Shown piece after piece: positions 23,313 to 34,499 of a stretch of 64,000 bases of DNA. The notes beneath the pieces are model-generated. The model did not search any database and was not told the DNA's origin. It saw nothing but the letters and a program-made list of their open reading frames with translations. Each line of letters opens with the position of its first letter. Position 1 is the first letter of the stretch. A program made the translations under genes and the position numbers. Origin of the DNA: Larix kaempferi (Eukaryota; Streptophyta; Pinopsida; Pinales; Pinaceae); assembly GCA_027924585.1 (NCBI GenBank), contig BSBM01000068.1, positions 12,869,501 to 12,933,500 on the forward strand, in the 5' to 3' direction.

Positions 23313-25752
23313 TGTTAGAACATTATTACACCTTAGGACCTTATTGATACATCAATTTGTTGATTAAATAGTCCAAAATAAGGTTAATAATTACAATCCA
23401 AGCTTGTTAGAAGTTAGTTGGGGCTAATTATGACCATTCCACAACTTTTGGGCCAAATTATGGTCAAATATAGTTCTTGGGAACCTTGTTAATGGCCACC
23501 TCCAACATTTATTACCACCTCTTGAGAAAAGGAGCCTTGTTTCCCTATTTTAAGGAATTTTTCTTTGACTTAAGGTGCCCATACAATATATGTGTACATT
23601 TTGGCCCTTTCTTGGTTGTTTTGGATTATCCTTGGCCACCTAACCTCCAACCAATATTATCCACCACATTTGTGAGCCTAATTTATGTCTTCCCATGCTC
23701 ACCCAGTGTTCACATGGACAATCCATACCTTTTTGGGGTGATTTGGGAGCCTATTGGTCAACCTAGGGGGAATTGAGGTCCAATCTAAGATAGCCACTTG
23801 TAGTTTCTTCCATAGACAAGCGAATTATTCCAAATGATATATAAATGTATTCAGAACTCATTGTTGGGTTGTACATATTATTAACTTGCTATTTGATCAT
23901 TTGTATTACTGGTTTTTTATCATTTGTGACTGGTTTTTTATCATTTGTTTTCCAGAATTCTTTTTGCTCTAATTTCTTTCATACTAAGTCAAATTTCTTG
24001 ATTGTGAGTTAATATTTAGATACTAGATCCTACTGTAATTAATATTTCACAGCAGTCTCAGTTAAGAATTGTAATAGGATTACGATTCAATTCCTTATCT
24101 ATGGTTTCCCCCTAGATTCGTCTTGAAACGATACATAAATCCTATTCATACCACAATGATTATAATTAAACTGCACCATTTTATTTAATCCCTTGCATAG
24201 TAATATTGTAAAAGTATGTTTCTATAACAACAGTGATACCAACTGATTCTATTATCATGGAAACCAATCATCAATCAATACTTCATGGCCATGATTACGA
24301 ATAGATCACCCTTTCAAGGAAATTTAAGTTTGTTACAAATTTTATTCATACTGGGTGGTTACTCTTAATAATGACTCATTATCGTTTTATTGTACTAACT
24401 GAACCGTGCCAAATTAGCTATCCAAAAATCCACTTGCATCTCATCAACAGTGGTTGGACCAACCCACTTCTTTATTCGTGCCACCCCCATTCAAATCCTA
24501 TTCGACTTCTTAAAACTGTAGGCAACCTACTAATCAACGAGAGCCTGTGTTATGGTGATCTATCACCCTACCAAAGTTGGAATCCATGCATGGACCACAC
24601 TGAATAATCCTTGGATTATGCGCATTCCATGATCGCTTGGGATGCCCATATTATTCGGTGGTTGCTACATCAACAATTATCCGATATCCAAAGGTAACTC
24701 TCTTCGATACCGATCATCCACACCTTCTCAGTAACTGACATGACTGTGGGCATGCTTTGATCACACCCAAGCCATAACAGATCTACCTTACAGTATTGAA
24801 GTGATTACACAGAAGGCTCCCAACAATGGATTTCACTCGTTATTAAGCAGTTTGGTCTCCTCCCTTCATGAAAGATTAATCATACTATCGAAAGGTAGAC
24901 ACGGTATGGTTATTCGGTCATTGGACATGAGGTGACATTATATATAGGGAGTATGGATAAATTTGTAAGGTCATAAGGAACAATAACTAAGAGATGTTAA
25001 TCAGCTGATCCCTGGAAGCTTGACTTGAACAACGTGTTGGGAATCCACTTGGCCCTAATATTGATTACTATGGTCAATCTGTGGAGCACAGTGCTTGGTC
25101 ATTATTGATATACATTTTGTGTATTTTTTTGTTTGTTTAGTGGACAGATCTGCAAACCTTTCAGGATCTTCAAGCTGCAATAATTACGTGTTCAACTAGT
25201 TTTATAATTCCATCACAACCCATGAGTTTTGAGTTGGTGGTATCCTGAGACTATAATTTATGCTAGCACTACGAAGTGGATTTCAAGCATGTGTGATGTG
25301 GAAATAGTCCATGGATGACAATTGTGACGGTAGGATGCAACGCATGGGATCCCTAAGTTTAATCAATCGATCTGCATTCCATGCCTTCCAAGGCTAACTA
25401 TTCATAATTTCTTGCAGGTTCATGACTTCAATCCTAATCCCAGGAGCTACCATGGAATAATCTTACTCAATGTGGCGATCAGTTACATTTTCTTCTTCTT
25501 CTTTTTTATATCGATCCAACAATAGTTTTCCACTTCCCATATTTTTTTACAAATAGACTAAGCACCCTCATACTTTTTTTCCACAACCTTCAAGGATATG
25601 GTAATATATACCTATGAAAATTTCTTACTAAAACTTTCAATTCATATATTCCACAGATCTACTAACTTTGGGATTTGTGATTACATATCTAAATTGTATT
25701 TCTTAAAAAACGATTTAACGGATTCAATTACCTCCCAGTCCATGAGTGTAAT
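23313..25752 (+). repeat. Very long Copia LTR, copy B
   Basis: Starts TGTTAGAACATT; TATA box TATATAAA at 23838-23845. It is collinear with copy A over about 2.43 kb. At 25752 it is cut by the minus-strand Copia starting TGTGATAATC. Weak open frames inside (23477-23776, 24371-24607) also occur, equally broken, in copies A and C and are not genes. Confidence 0.68.
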
Positions 25753-26478
25753 TGTGATAATCTGCAGAAAGATCTAGCAGCTGAAACAAACCTCACAAAA
25801 ACTCACACAAGAATTGCAGAGAAGAAGAGAAGAATGTAGTCAATAATCACTCATGAACACAGAAAATGGAGAATAGAAGTATAATCATACATCAGCTGTG
25901 AGCTGGAACTGTGAAAAACTGAATATAATGGAATAACTGTCAAGAGAATTCGAATAAGCTAAAGGTCATTCGATTTCATCCTCAGTGTCTATCTTAGATA
26001 ACATTGGAGACATCATCAAATGAGTAGTAGCAGTCAGAAATGGTCAATAGTCAGTCAAATGAGTCTAACAGAACAATCTGGGCATAAATCAAGGGATGGA
26101 GACTCCAAGGAGGATGCATGACACTATCAGAAGGTCAAGTGGCACTCCAGAACTAGCTAACTAGGAGCTACATGTAGTTAGATGAGAAATCAGTAGAATA
26201 ATTGCTCAATCAATGCTCTAACTGACTGTTAACTCCTGGTAGGTGAGTAAAACAAGGCACATCAAGTAGGTAGGAGGGTTATTGGGGGATGAAGACAAGC
26301 TCTAGGGAGGTGAAAAATAGGCTCTAAGTGCTGGGGAGACCACCAAAATGATTACTGGATGCATGCAAATGCATGCATCATGACTGGATGCATGAAAATG
26401 CATGCATGATGACTGGATGCTGCAAAATGTATGCAGGAATGCAAATATAAAAAAAATGATGGTGAGAATATTCTAACA
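25753..26478 (-). repeat. 3' LTR of a minus-strand Copia element
   Basis: On the minus strand it runs from TGTTAGAATATT (26478) to GATTATCACA (25753), 726 bp. It is preceded by the purine-rich tract GCTTGAGGGAGGG (26479-26491 on the complement). The U3 part at about 26360-26430 has a cluster of catgcatg motifs. The left flank gtaat (25748-25752) would be its target duplication, but no second LTR is present in the window. Confidence 0.78.
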
Positions 26479-26945
26479 CCCTCCCTCAAGCTATACTCTG
26501 AGGTAGTATTGAAGAACTAAATAGAAGGGCCCTGGTAACAAAGACCAAAGGTCACCCCGTACAACAATATAATAAAATAAATGAGGAAAGAGGGAAAACC
26601 CAGTGGGAAGAAATCCCTCCCTCAAAATAGACTGAAGGATTCTAATGTAGCATGTCATCACTCACCCCAGAAGGAGGCAAGTGTCCTTCTTTTCCAAAGA
26701 AAGATCGATCGATCTGAAATGGATCAGTAATGTGAGAAGTATGAAACCTTCCATTCTGAAAATATGATCTGCTTCTTCTTTGATCAAGTGGATCACCAAC
26801 CAAATCACTGGCAGATCAGAGAATAATGGCTTCCCATCAAGGAAGAGGAATATAATTAGGCTCTTGTGTAACTGGGTCTCCCACTCGCTCATCTTCATCA
26901 TTAGTTGCCAGACATTCAGGTTCTTGTGGATCTCGATCTAGCATT
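26479..26945 (-). pseudogene. 3' tail of a minus-strand Copia pol
   Basis: Read on the minus strand this is the segment after RNase H, ending with a LLGVSDDML-like terminus near 26660 and a non-coding tail with a polypurine tract. It resembles the tails of copies A to C in layout but is a different family. It is cut off at about 26945 by the malic-enzyme palindrome. The 79-residue open frame at 26662-26901 is not a recognisable protein. Confidence 0.5.
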
Positions 26946-27149
26946 CACAAGGTATGGGGATCCTTGTTGGAAAACTAGTGGTGTACACAACCCTTGGTGG
27001 AGTCCATCTTTCTGAGGTATTCATCTCTAGTTCCAATGAAATTTATCAGAATTAGCTTGCCAATTGTAAGGTCTTTAGACATTTATTTCGTTGAAAAATA
27101 TCTATCTAAAAATTGGTGAATAATATGTAATCCTAGTTTATTGTGTATA

Positions 27150-27885
27150 ATGTTCGGATATCCACATCATCTTTTTCAGGATATTGCATGCAATTAGGGT
27201 TTGCATGCAAATTCTAGGGTTTGCATGCACTTTTCATGCATCCCAGTCACCAGGTTGATACCTCCAGCACCTTAGCCACCTTATTCTAGCACCCGGGAGC
27301 CACTTACTTCAGAGTTTTATCCCTCCTAGTCAGGAATGCGCCCACTTCTCACCTAGTGCCAGAGAAGGGCGCACTTCTTTACCTACCACTGCAGTTCCAC
27401 TTCAGTTACACTCAGTTAGCTCCGATTCTCCCTGATTTGAGCCTAGTTTCACTCCTGAATGACTATTTCACTTCCGTTGGACCTCCAGATTGACTAGATG
27501 ACTTGTTCTGACTTCAATTAGTCTCCCATGTGCCCTCCACTGAGCTCACTTCCCTATATCAGTGCTACACACTTCAGTTACACATGTTACACTTAGTTAG
27601 ACTCAGATTGACACCTGGATGACTGGTTCTTGTGCATTGATGACCACTACTGATTGATGATGAGGACTCCTAGTTGGATTCAAGCTACTCCATTCAGTGA
27701 TTCGAATGACGTCCTTAGGCAATTCGAATTGCTCAGTCATTGTTACTGTATTGTATTGTAATTATTCACCCTTACTGGGATATTGAGCACTGTGCATGTT
27801 TTACACAGTTTTACACCATATTTTCTATGTTCATCTGTTGTGATTGATTTACTTGTTCATTAGATCTGCTGTGACTAATTTTACA
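27150..27885 (+). repeat. 5' LTR of the rearranged Copia
   Basis: 736 bp, TGTTCGGATATCC to CTAATTTTACA. U3 holds four catgca motifs at 27186-27240, two next to agggttt. The 3' LTR at 32442-32928 matches but lacks about 250 bp after the first 5 bases. Confidence 0.88.
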
Positions 27886-27897
27886 TGGTATCAGAGC
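27886..27897 (+). promoter_or_regulatory. Primer-binding site of the rearranged Copia
   Basis: TGGTATCAGAGC directly follows the LTR end and matches initiator tRNA-Met. Further copies occur at 31832-31843 (minus strand) and 32191-32202 (plus strand). Confidence 0.9.
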
Positions 27898-28267
27898 CAT
27901 TGCAGGGACAAGATCTCTTTTCTACAGGTGTTTCTACAAGAAGATTTCAGTGAATTGCTCAAAAATTGCAAAAAGTTTTGGCATGAAAGATCTCAAGGGC
28001 ATTCGCTCCTGTGCATGCAAAGCTTGAAAATACTTCCAGTACCACTCCAGAAGCTTGAGTTTCCACATAATTCCTGGATCTCATACATTGGACCCATTCA
28101 ACATTGTTTGATCTCCAATCCCAGGTGTGATGCAACTCTAAAACGGTGGGTTGTTCGACCTCATTGTTCTTGGTTTATTGTGATTTGCAGGTTTTTGTCT
28201 CCATCATTTGCATTCGCTACTCTGCCCTTGCAAGCTTCTCTACATTAGTGTGCACTCGCTCCTAGCA

Positions 28268-29674
28268 ATGGAATACTCTTCTTCAAAGCCTATCCTCACC
28301 CCATTCAATTATTTTGATTGGAAAGATGATATGGAGATCATATTACGTTCAAAAGGTTATTACCGAGTCACTCTTGGTCTTGAATTGGAGCCAAACAATT
28401 TGTCAGATAGAACCAAACACTACAACAAGCTTGATGAAGCTTATGGTCGTCTTTGTCTCTCCATCTCCAAAGATCTTCACTTCCATCTCAACGGATTGAA
28501 GAGTCCAAAATCTATATGGGAGCAACTTGAAACACTATTTGGAAAGCAGGATGAGCTTAGGGCTTTTCAATTAGAGAATGAATTGATTGCCCTTAGTCCT
28601 GAGAATTTCGAGACCATTAATGAATTCTTCACAAAATTCAAGAACTTGAACTTGCAGTTGAAGAATAGTGGAGTTATCAAAGAGGATAAATAATTGATCC
28701 TCTCCATTCTTAGCAAGCTTGGTAAAGATTATTCGGTATTTTTCTCTACTTTCAATTCCGGTCGGCTAACTACCCCGAATTGGAAGATGTCTGCCTTGAA
28801 TGCCTTCATTGAGTCCGTCACAAAAGAGCATGACAAGTTGATTCAAATGGGGTCCATAAGCTCCAAAGCTTCAGCCCTATATGTTCAAGGACCCAAGATC
28901 TCGAATGGTAAAGGAAAGCAAAATAAGGAGAATCCCAAATTTGAGCCTCGCAAGCAAAGAGAGAAAGGCAAACAAACGGATGCACTATCCAGTTCAAAGT
29001 TCAAGCAAAAGGGAAAAGAAGGTAACCAAATATCTAAGTGTACTTATTGTAACTGTGGCTTTCATCCCAAAAGTTCATGTATGAAGAAGACTATAGATCA
29101 AATGGCCCTCCTTTTGGAAAAGAACAACATAACTCTTCCTGACAGTGCAAGGAAGAAGGATAGGAATGATGATCATGAAAGAGGACAAGCACTCATGGAA
29201 ATTGTTTCGAATCCCACTACTCTCTTGATAGATTCGGGTGCATCGAATCATATGGCTGCAAATATTGATTATTTTTCTTCATTCGATCCAAAAAGCTCCA
29301 TCCCCATCCATTTGGGAGATGACTCAAAAAAAATTTCAAAGGGCAAAGGTACGATTCATGTAGATCATGGAAGCTTTCAGAATGTTCTCTATGTGCCTTC
29401 CTTGGCTTCAAATCTTCTTTCTGTGTATCAAATGACACACACTGGTGAACCGAAGCAAGTTACATTCAGCCCTAATACAATTGAAATTTCGAATATCAAA
29501 AGTGGAAGACTTGTTGCAGTCAGAAAGGCAAACCACACTGCAAAATGCTATGAGTTTTCACACTTTATTCCGCTTGCAAAGCCCACTGCTCTTCGCACAC
29601 ATGGTAATGAGGTTAGTAGGCTTTGGCATGAAATATTTGGACATCTTAATTATAAGTATTTTCTGCTACTATAA
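28268..29674 (+). pseudogene. Copia gag and protease, forward copy
   Basis: The ATG at 28268 opens MEYSSSKPILTPFNYFDWK, the N-terminus of a Copia gag. The capsid region contains KSIWEQLETLFGK. A TAA at 28691-28693 interrupts it; the frame then continues to 29674. A zinc knuckle CX2CX4HX4C lies at 29039-29080 and the protease motif LLIDSGASNHM at about 29222. The pre-integrase segment (HLNY, then GICTGCIIGKHPEHRFD at 29712 on) follows in another frame up to the palindrome centre at 29855. Gag would package the RNA; the element relies on other copies for reverse transcription. Confidence 0.85.
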
Positions 29675-29855
29675 AAAAAATCCATGGTAGATGGTCTTGC
29701 ACAACTCCGTTCATCGAAGGGAATATGCACTGGTTGCATTATTGGGAAGCACCCCGAGCACAGATTCGACTGCGGCAAAGCTAGCAGAGCTTCTATATTT
29801 TTGGGGATGATACATTCTGATATCATTGGTCCGCTGCCCCATACGTCATTAAATG

Positions 29856-29873
29856 TCAAAACATACCTTAAAC
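29856..29873. other. 18-nt loop at the centre of the Copia palindrome
   Basis: The arms turn over between ...cattaaatg (ending 29855) and catttaatgac (from 29874). The loop, an AT-rich 18-mer, is the only unpaired sequence in 4.5 kb. Confidence 0.85.
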
Positions 29874-31461
29874 CATTTAATGACGTATGGGGCAGCAGAC
29901 CAATGATATCAGAATGTATCAACCCCAAAATTGTAGAAGTTCTCCTAGCTTTGCTGCGGTCGAATCTGTGCTCGGGGTGCTTCCCAATAATGCAACCAGT
30001 GCATATTCCCTTCGAGGAATGGAGTTGTGGAAGACCATCTACCATGCATTTGTTTGATATCAGCAGCAAATACTTATAATTAAGATGTCCAAATCTTTCA
30101 TGCCAAAGCCTACTAACCTCATTACCATGTGTGCGAAGAGCAGTGGGCTTTGCAAGCGGAATAAAGTGTGAAAACCCAAAGCATTTTGCAGTGTGGTTTG
30201 CCTTTCTGACTGCAACAAGTCTTCCACTTTTGATATTATAAATTTCAACTATATTAGGGCTGAATGCAACTTGCTTCGGTTCACCAGTGTGTGTCATTTG
30301 ATACACAAAAAGAAGATTTGAAGCCAAGGAAGGCACATAGAGAACATTCTGAAAGCTTCCATGATCTACATGAATCGTACCTTTGCCCTTTGAAGAAAGT
30401 TTTGAGTCATCTCCCAAATGGATGGGGATGGATCTATTTGGATCGAATGAAGAAAAAGAATCAATATTTGCATCCATATGATTCGATGCACCCAAATCTA
30501 TCAAGAGAGTAGTGGGCTTCGAAACAGTTGCCATGAGTGCTTGTCCTCTTTCATGATCATCATTCCTATCCTTCTTCCTTGCACCGTCGGGAAGAGTTAT
30601 GTTGTTCTTTTCCAAAAGGAGGGCCATTTGATCTATAGTCTTCTTCATACATGAACTTTCGGGATGAAAGCCACGGTTGCAATAAGTACATTTAGACTTT
30701 TGGTTACCTTCTTTGCCCTTTTGCTTGAACTTTGAACTGGATGGTGCATCCGTCTATTTGCCTTTCTCTCTTTGCTTGTGAGGCTCGAATTTGGGCTTCT
30801 CCTTCTTTTGCTTTCCTTTACCATTCGAGATCTTGGGTCCTTGAACATATAGGGCTGAATCTTTGGAGCTTATGGACCCCATTTGAATCAACTTGTCATG
30901 CTCTTTTGTGACGGACTCAATGAAGGCATTCAAGGTAGGCATCTTCCAATTCGGGGTAGTTAGCCGATCGGAATTGAAAGTAGAGAAAAATACCGAATAA
31001 TCTTTACCAAGATTGCTGAGAATGGAGAGGATTAATTGTTTATCATCTTTGATAGCTCCACTGTTCTTTAACTACAAGTTGAAGTTCTTGAATTTTGTGA
31101 AGAATTCATTAATGGTCTCGAAATTCTCAGGACTAAGGGCAATCAATTCATTCTCTAATTGAAAAGCCCTAAGCTCATCCTGCTTGCCAAATAGTGTTTC
31201 AAGTTGATCCCATATAGCTTTTGGAGTCTTCAATCCGCTGAGATGGAAGTGAGGATCTTTGGAGATGGAGAGACAAAGAAGACCATAAGCTTCATCAAGC
31301 TTGTTGTAGTGTTTTGTTCTATCTGACAGATTGTTTGGCTCCAATTCAAGACCAAGAGTGACTCGGTAGTAACCTTTTGAACGTAATATGATCTCCATAC
31401 CATCTTTCCAATCAAAATAATTGAATGGGGTGAGGATAGGCTTTGAAGAAGAGTATTCCAT
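29874..31461 (-). pseudogene. Copia gag and protease, inverted copy
   Basis: This is the minus-strand mirror of 28268-29855. The gag start ATG lies at 31461-31459. The zinc knuckle is at 30690-30649 with C, C, H and C kept; the protease motif reads LLIDLGASNHM, so the catalytic DSG has become DLG. The longest open stretch (30648-29650, 332 residues) runs through the palindrome centre into the forward arm, so its last part is a by-product of the rearrangement. A stop and frameshifts near 31070 and 30750 break gag. The two copies differ at roughly one residue in ten. Confidence 0.82.
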
Positions 31462-31843
31462 TGCTAGGAGCGAGTGCACACTGATGTAGAGGAGCTTGCA
31501 AGGGCAGAGTAGCAAATGCAAATGATGGAGACAAAAACCTGCAAATCACAATAAACCAAGAACAATGAGGTCGAACAATCCACCCTTTTAGAGTTGCATC
31601 ACACCTGGGATTGGAGATCAAACAATGTTGAATGGGTCCAATGTATTAGATCCAGGAATAATGTGGAAACTCAAGCTTCTGGAGTGGTATTGGAAGTATT
31701 TTCAAGCTTTGCATGCACAGGAGCGAATGCCCTTGAGATCTTTCATGCCAATACTTTTTGCAATTTTTGAGAAATTCACTCAAATCTTCTTGTAGAAACA
31801 CCTGTAGAAAAGAGATATTGTCCCTACAATGGCTCTGATACCA

Positions 31844-32123
31844 TGTAAAATTAGTCACAGCAGATCTAATGAACAAGTAAATCAATCACAACAGATGAAC
31901 ATAGAAAATATGGTGTAAAACTGTGTAAAACATGCACAGTGCTCAATATCCCAATAAGGGTGAATAATTACAATACAATACAGTAACAATGACTGAGAAA
32001 TTCGAATTGCCTAAGGAGGTCATTCAAATCACTGAATGGAGTAGCTTGACTCCAACTAGGAGTCCTCATCATCAATCGGTAGTGGTCATCAATGCACAAG
32101 AACCAGTCATCCAAGTGTCAATC
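31844..32123 (-). repeat. Inverted partial LTR
   Basis: Minus-strand copy of 27606-27885, next to a minus-strand primer-binding site (31832-31843). It ends abruptly at about 32123, where a plus-strand LTR end (32124-32190) begins. Confidence 0.8.
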
Positions 32124-32202
32124 TATGTTCTATGTTCATCTGTTGTGATTGATTTACTTGTTCATTAGATCTGTTGTGACTAATTTTACATGGTATCAGA
32201 GC
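32124..32202 (+). repeat. Plus-strand LTR end and third primer-binding site
   Basis: Copy of about 27820-27897. It ends in TGGTATCAGAGC (32191-32202) and switches at the shared bases cagagc into a gag-pol sequence otherwise found at about 29795. Confidence 0.78.
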
Positions 32203-32432
32203 TTCTACAGTTTTGGGGTTGATACATTCTAATATCAGCGTACCACTGTATCAGAATGTATCAACCCCAAAACTATAGAAGCTCTGCTAGCTTTGCCGCG
32301 GTCGAATCTGTGCTCAGGGTGCTTCCCAATAATGCAACCAGTGCATATTCCCTTCGAGGAACGAAGTTGTGGAAGACCATCTACCATGGATTTGTTTGAT
32401 AGCAGCATCAAATACTTATAATTAAGATGTCC
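32203..32432. repeat. Second fold-back: short gag-pol palindrome
   Basis: About 33 bp of pre-integrase sequence on the plus strand (32203-32236) is followed by the same on the minus strand (32245-32278), which then continues to 32432 as a minus-strand copy of the 29690-29810 region. The turn is near 32240. Confidence 0.72.
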
Positions 32433-32441
32433 AAGGAGGGG
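32433..32441 (+). promoter_or_regulatory. Polypurine tract before the 3' LTR
   Basis: aaggagggg directly precedes the LTR start TGTTC at 32442. Confidence 0.7.
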
Positions 32442-32928
32442 TGTTCAGTTACACTCAGTTAGCTCCGATTCTCCTTGATTTGAGGCTAGTTTAACTCCCG
32501 ACTGACTATTTCACTTCCGTTGGACCTCCAGATTGACTAGATGACTTGTTCTGACTTCAGTTAGTCTCTCATGCACCCTCCACTGATACCACTTCCCTAT
32601 ATCAGTGCTACACACTTCAGTTACACATGTTATACTCAGTTAGACTTAGATTGACACCTGGATGACTGGTTCTTGTGCATTCATGACCACTACTGATTGA
32701 TGATGAGGACTCCTAGTTGGAGTCAAGCTACTCCATTCAGTTATTCGAATGACCTCCTTAGGAAATTCGAATTGCTCAGTCATTGTTACTATATTGTATT
32801 GTAATTATTCACCCTTATTGGGATATTGAGCACTGTGCATGTTTTACACAGTTTTACACCATATTTTCTATGTTCATCTGTTGTGATTGATTTACTTGTT
32901 CATTAGATCTGCTGTGACTAATTTTACA
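32442..32928 (+). repeat. 3' LTR of the rearranged Copia, with internal deletion
   Basis: 487 bp. TGTTC joins directly to sequence that lies at about 27409 in the 5' LTR, so some 250 bp of U3 with the catgca cluster is missing. The end CTAATTTTACA is followed by tataa. Confidence 0.82.
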
Positions 32929-33184
32929 TATAAAAGACAAAAAATAAAAAAGTTAAACCTGAATAGAGTCCTGTGAGATTAACAGAGGCTTTTGGTTTTA
33001 TTGTTTGCTAATGTTTTTTGTGTTTTGTTGTCCATTATTCACAACCTACCCTTTTTTCACACTGGTTTAACCACTTAGATTCCTTCCATTGGATTCTAGT
33101 GCAAAATAATCTTTTAGATTACAGATATTTTGCTATATAAATAGCCATATGATATTGATAATTTGACATTTATCCTAATGACAG

Positions 33185-33337
33185 TGCCTTCGAATAACAA
33201 TTGATGTGGGGACTAACAATGAAATGCTGCTAAATGATGAGTTCTTGTGACAATTTGAAGACTTTGTGAATCACAATGCCTTCAATTTGCTTGCAAAGTA
33301 TAGATCAACACAGCTGGTATTCAATGATGATATTAAG
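33185..33337 (+). pseudogene. NADP-malic enzyme-like exon a, forward arm
   Basis: An intron-like end (atgacag) precedes translation CLRITIDVGTNNEMLLNDE, then [20 protein letters not shown] and [12 protein letters not shown], after which a donor GTATGT begins at 33338. This is the conserved NAD(P)-malic enzyme core, which in the family decarboxylates malate to pyruvate. About 33 codons between LLNDE and VLVQF are deleted and one extra A shifts the frame, giving a stop. It is a genomic (intron-bearing) fragment, not a processed cDNA. The gene symbol is withheld because isoform cannot be told. Confidence 0.85.
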
Positions 33338-33632
33338 GTATGTCTCTAATTCACTGGATTTTAATTATTGTCCATATTGCTAAAATAAGTTGCCCATTTA
33401 TTTACCTCAAGTTGATCTTTTGTATGACCATGATAGCTTAGCACCTTATATGTCTTCCTTATTGCATACTTTAATTTCTTCAAAAGGTTTATTTATACAT
33501 AATGTGAATATTTTTCAATAAAAACTTTGCATTTAGATTCTTGGTGCTGGATTGTAAGAATGCATCATGGTGTTCATCCTTTTATGGCTTGAGTAATCTA
33601 TGTCCGAGGAAGGATAGGTTTTATGTTTTTTA

Positions 33633-33707
33633 GGCCTTGTCACATCATTAAAGTTGACTGATGGAACATTGGTTGATCAAACCTTCCTATTCCTTGGGGC
33701 TGGTGAG
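33633..33707 (+). pseudogene. NADP-malic enzyme-like exon b, forward arm
   Basis: Translation gives GLVTSLKLTDGTLVDQTFLF then LGAGE, followed by a donor GTAAGG at 33708. It matches the malic-enzyme segment that starts the nucleotide-binding domain (GAGE of the GxGxxG loop). It follows exon a in the right order with about 295 bp of intron between. The 5' exon edge is uncertain because a codon seems to be missing near 33633. Confidence 0.82.
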
Positions 33708-33976
33708 GTAAGGAAAAGATGATGCAGGTCAATGTTGATGATAATTTGGCTAGCTCAGTGCCAGCAGTTTTTCCATTCGAATACTTTGGGTGAGGCACAC
33801 TAATCTATGCCAATCTATTTACTAGGGATAGATTTCCATATTGATAGAGATGGTATCCCTAGTAAATAGATTGGCATAGATTAGTTTACCTCACCCAAAG
33901 TATTCAAACTGAGCAACTGTTGGCACGGAGCTAGCCAAATTCTCATCAACATTGACTTGCATCATCCTTGCCTTAC

Positions 33977-34051
33977 CTCACCAGCTCGAAGGAATAGGAA
34001 GGTGTGGTCAACCAATGTTCCACCAGTCAACTTTAATGATGCGACAAGGCC
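33977..34051 (-). pseudogene. NADP-malic enzyme-like exon b, inverted arm
   Basis: Mirror of 33633-33707. The donor GTAAG reads on the minus strand from 33976. Sequence differs slightly from the forward copy (for example ttcgagctggtg in place of ttggggctggtg). Confidence 0.82.
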
Positions 34052-34346
34052 TGAAAAACATAAAATGTATCCTTCCTCAAACATAGATTACTCAAACCAT
34101 AAAAGGATGAACACCATGTTGCATTCTTACAATCCAGCACCAAGAATCTAAATGGAAAGTTTTTCTTGTAAAATATTCACATTATGTATAAATAAACCTT
34201 TTGAAGAAATTAAAGTATGCAATAAGGAAGACATATAAGGTGCTAAGCTATCATGGTCATCCAAAAGATCAACTTGAGGTAAATAAATGGGCAAGTTATT
34301 TTAGAAGTATGGAAAATAATTAAAATCCAGTGAATTAGAGACATAC

Positions 34347-34499
34347 CTTAATATCATCATTGAATACCAGCTATGTTGATCTATACTTTGCAAGCAAATT
34401 GAAGGCATTGTGATTCACAATGTCTTCAAATTGTCACAAGAACTCATCATTTAGCAGCATTTCATTGTTAGTCCCCACATCAATTATTATTCGAAGGCA
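34347..34499 (-). pseudogene. NADP-malic enzyme-like exon a, inverted arm
   Basis: Mirror of 33185-33337, with the same 33-codon deletion and the same extra A. The fragment had therefore already decayed before it was duplicated in inverted form. Confidence 0.83.

Larger units (their letters stand above)
27150..32928 (+). mobile_element. Rearranged, internally palindromic Copia element
   Basis: The element starts TGTTCGGATATCC (27150), ends CTAATTTTACA (32928), and is flanked by tataa on both sides (27145-27149, 32929-32933). Order: LTR, primer-binding site, gag and protease (+), an 18-nt loop, gag and protease (-), primer-binding site (-), part LTR (-), part LTR (+), primer-binding site (+), a short gag-pol piece folded back on itself, polypurine tract and 3' LTR. 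There is no reverse transcriptase or integrase core. Palindrome arms 27606-29855 and 29874-32123 are each 2250 bp with almost no net indels. The whole patchwork lies between proper ends, so it was probably integrated in this form. Confidence 0.9.

Noticed and set aside
23477-23776. 99-residue open frame also seen at 42029-42328
   Set aside because: Both lie in the long Copia LTR; copy A has it broken, and the shared sequence is explained by LTR homology.
27886-27897. Possible tRNA fragments at the TGGTATCAGAGC sites
   Set aside because: These are 12-nt primer-binding sites next to LTR ends, without cloverleaf sequence.
27844-28248. 134-residue open frame crossing the LTR end and primer-binding site
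   Set aside because: It begins inside the LTR and reads through the primer site into the leader, so it is chance.
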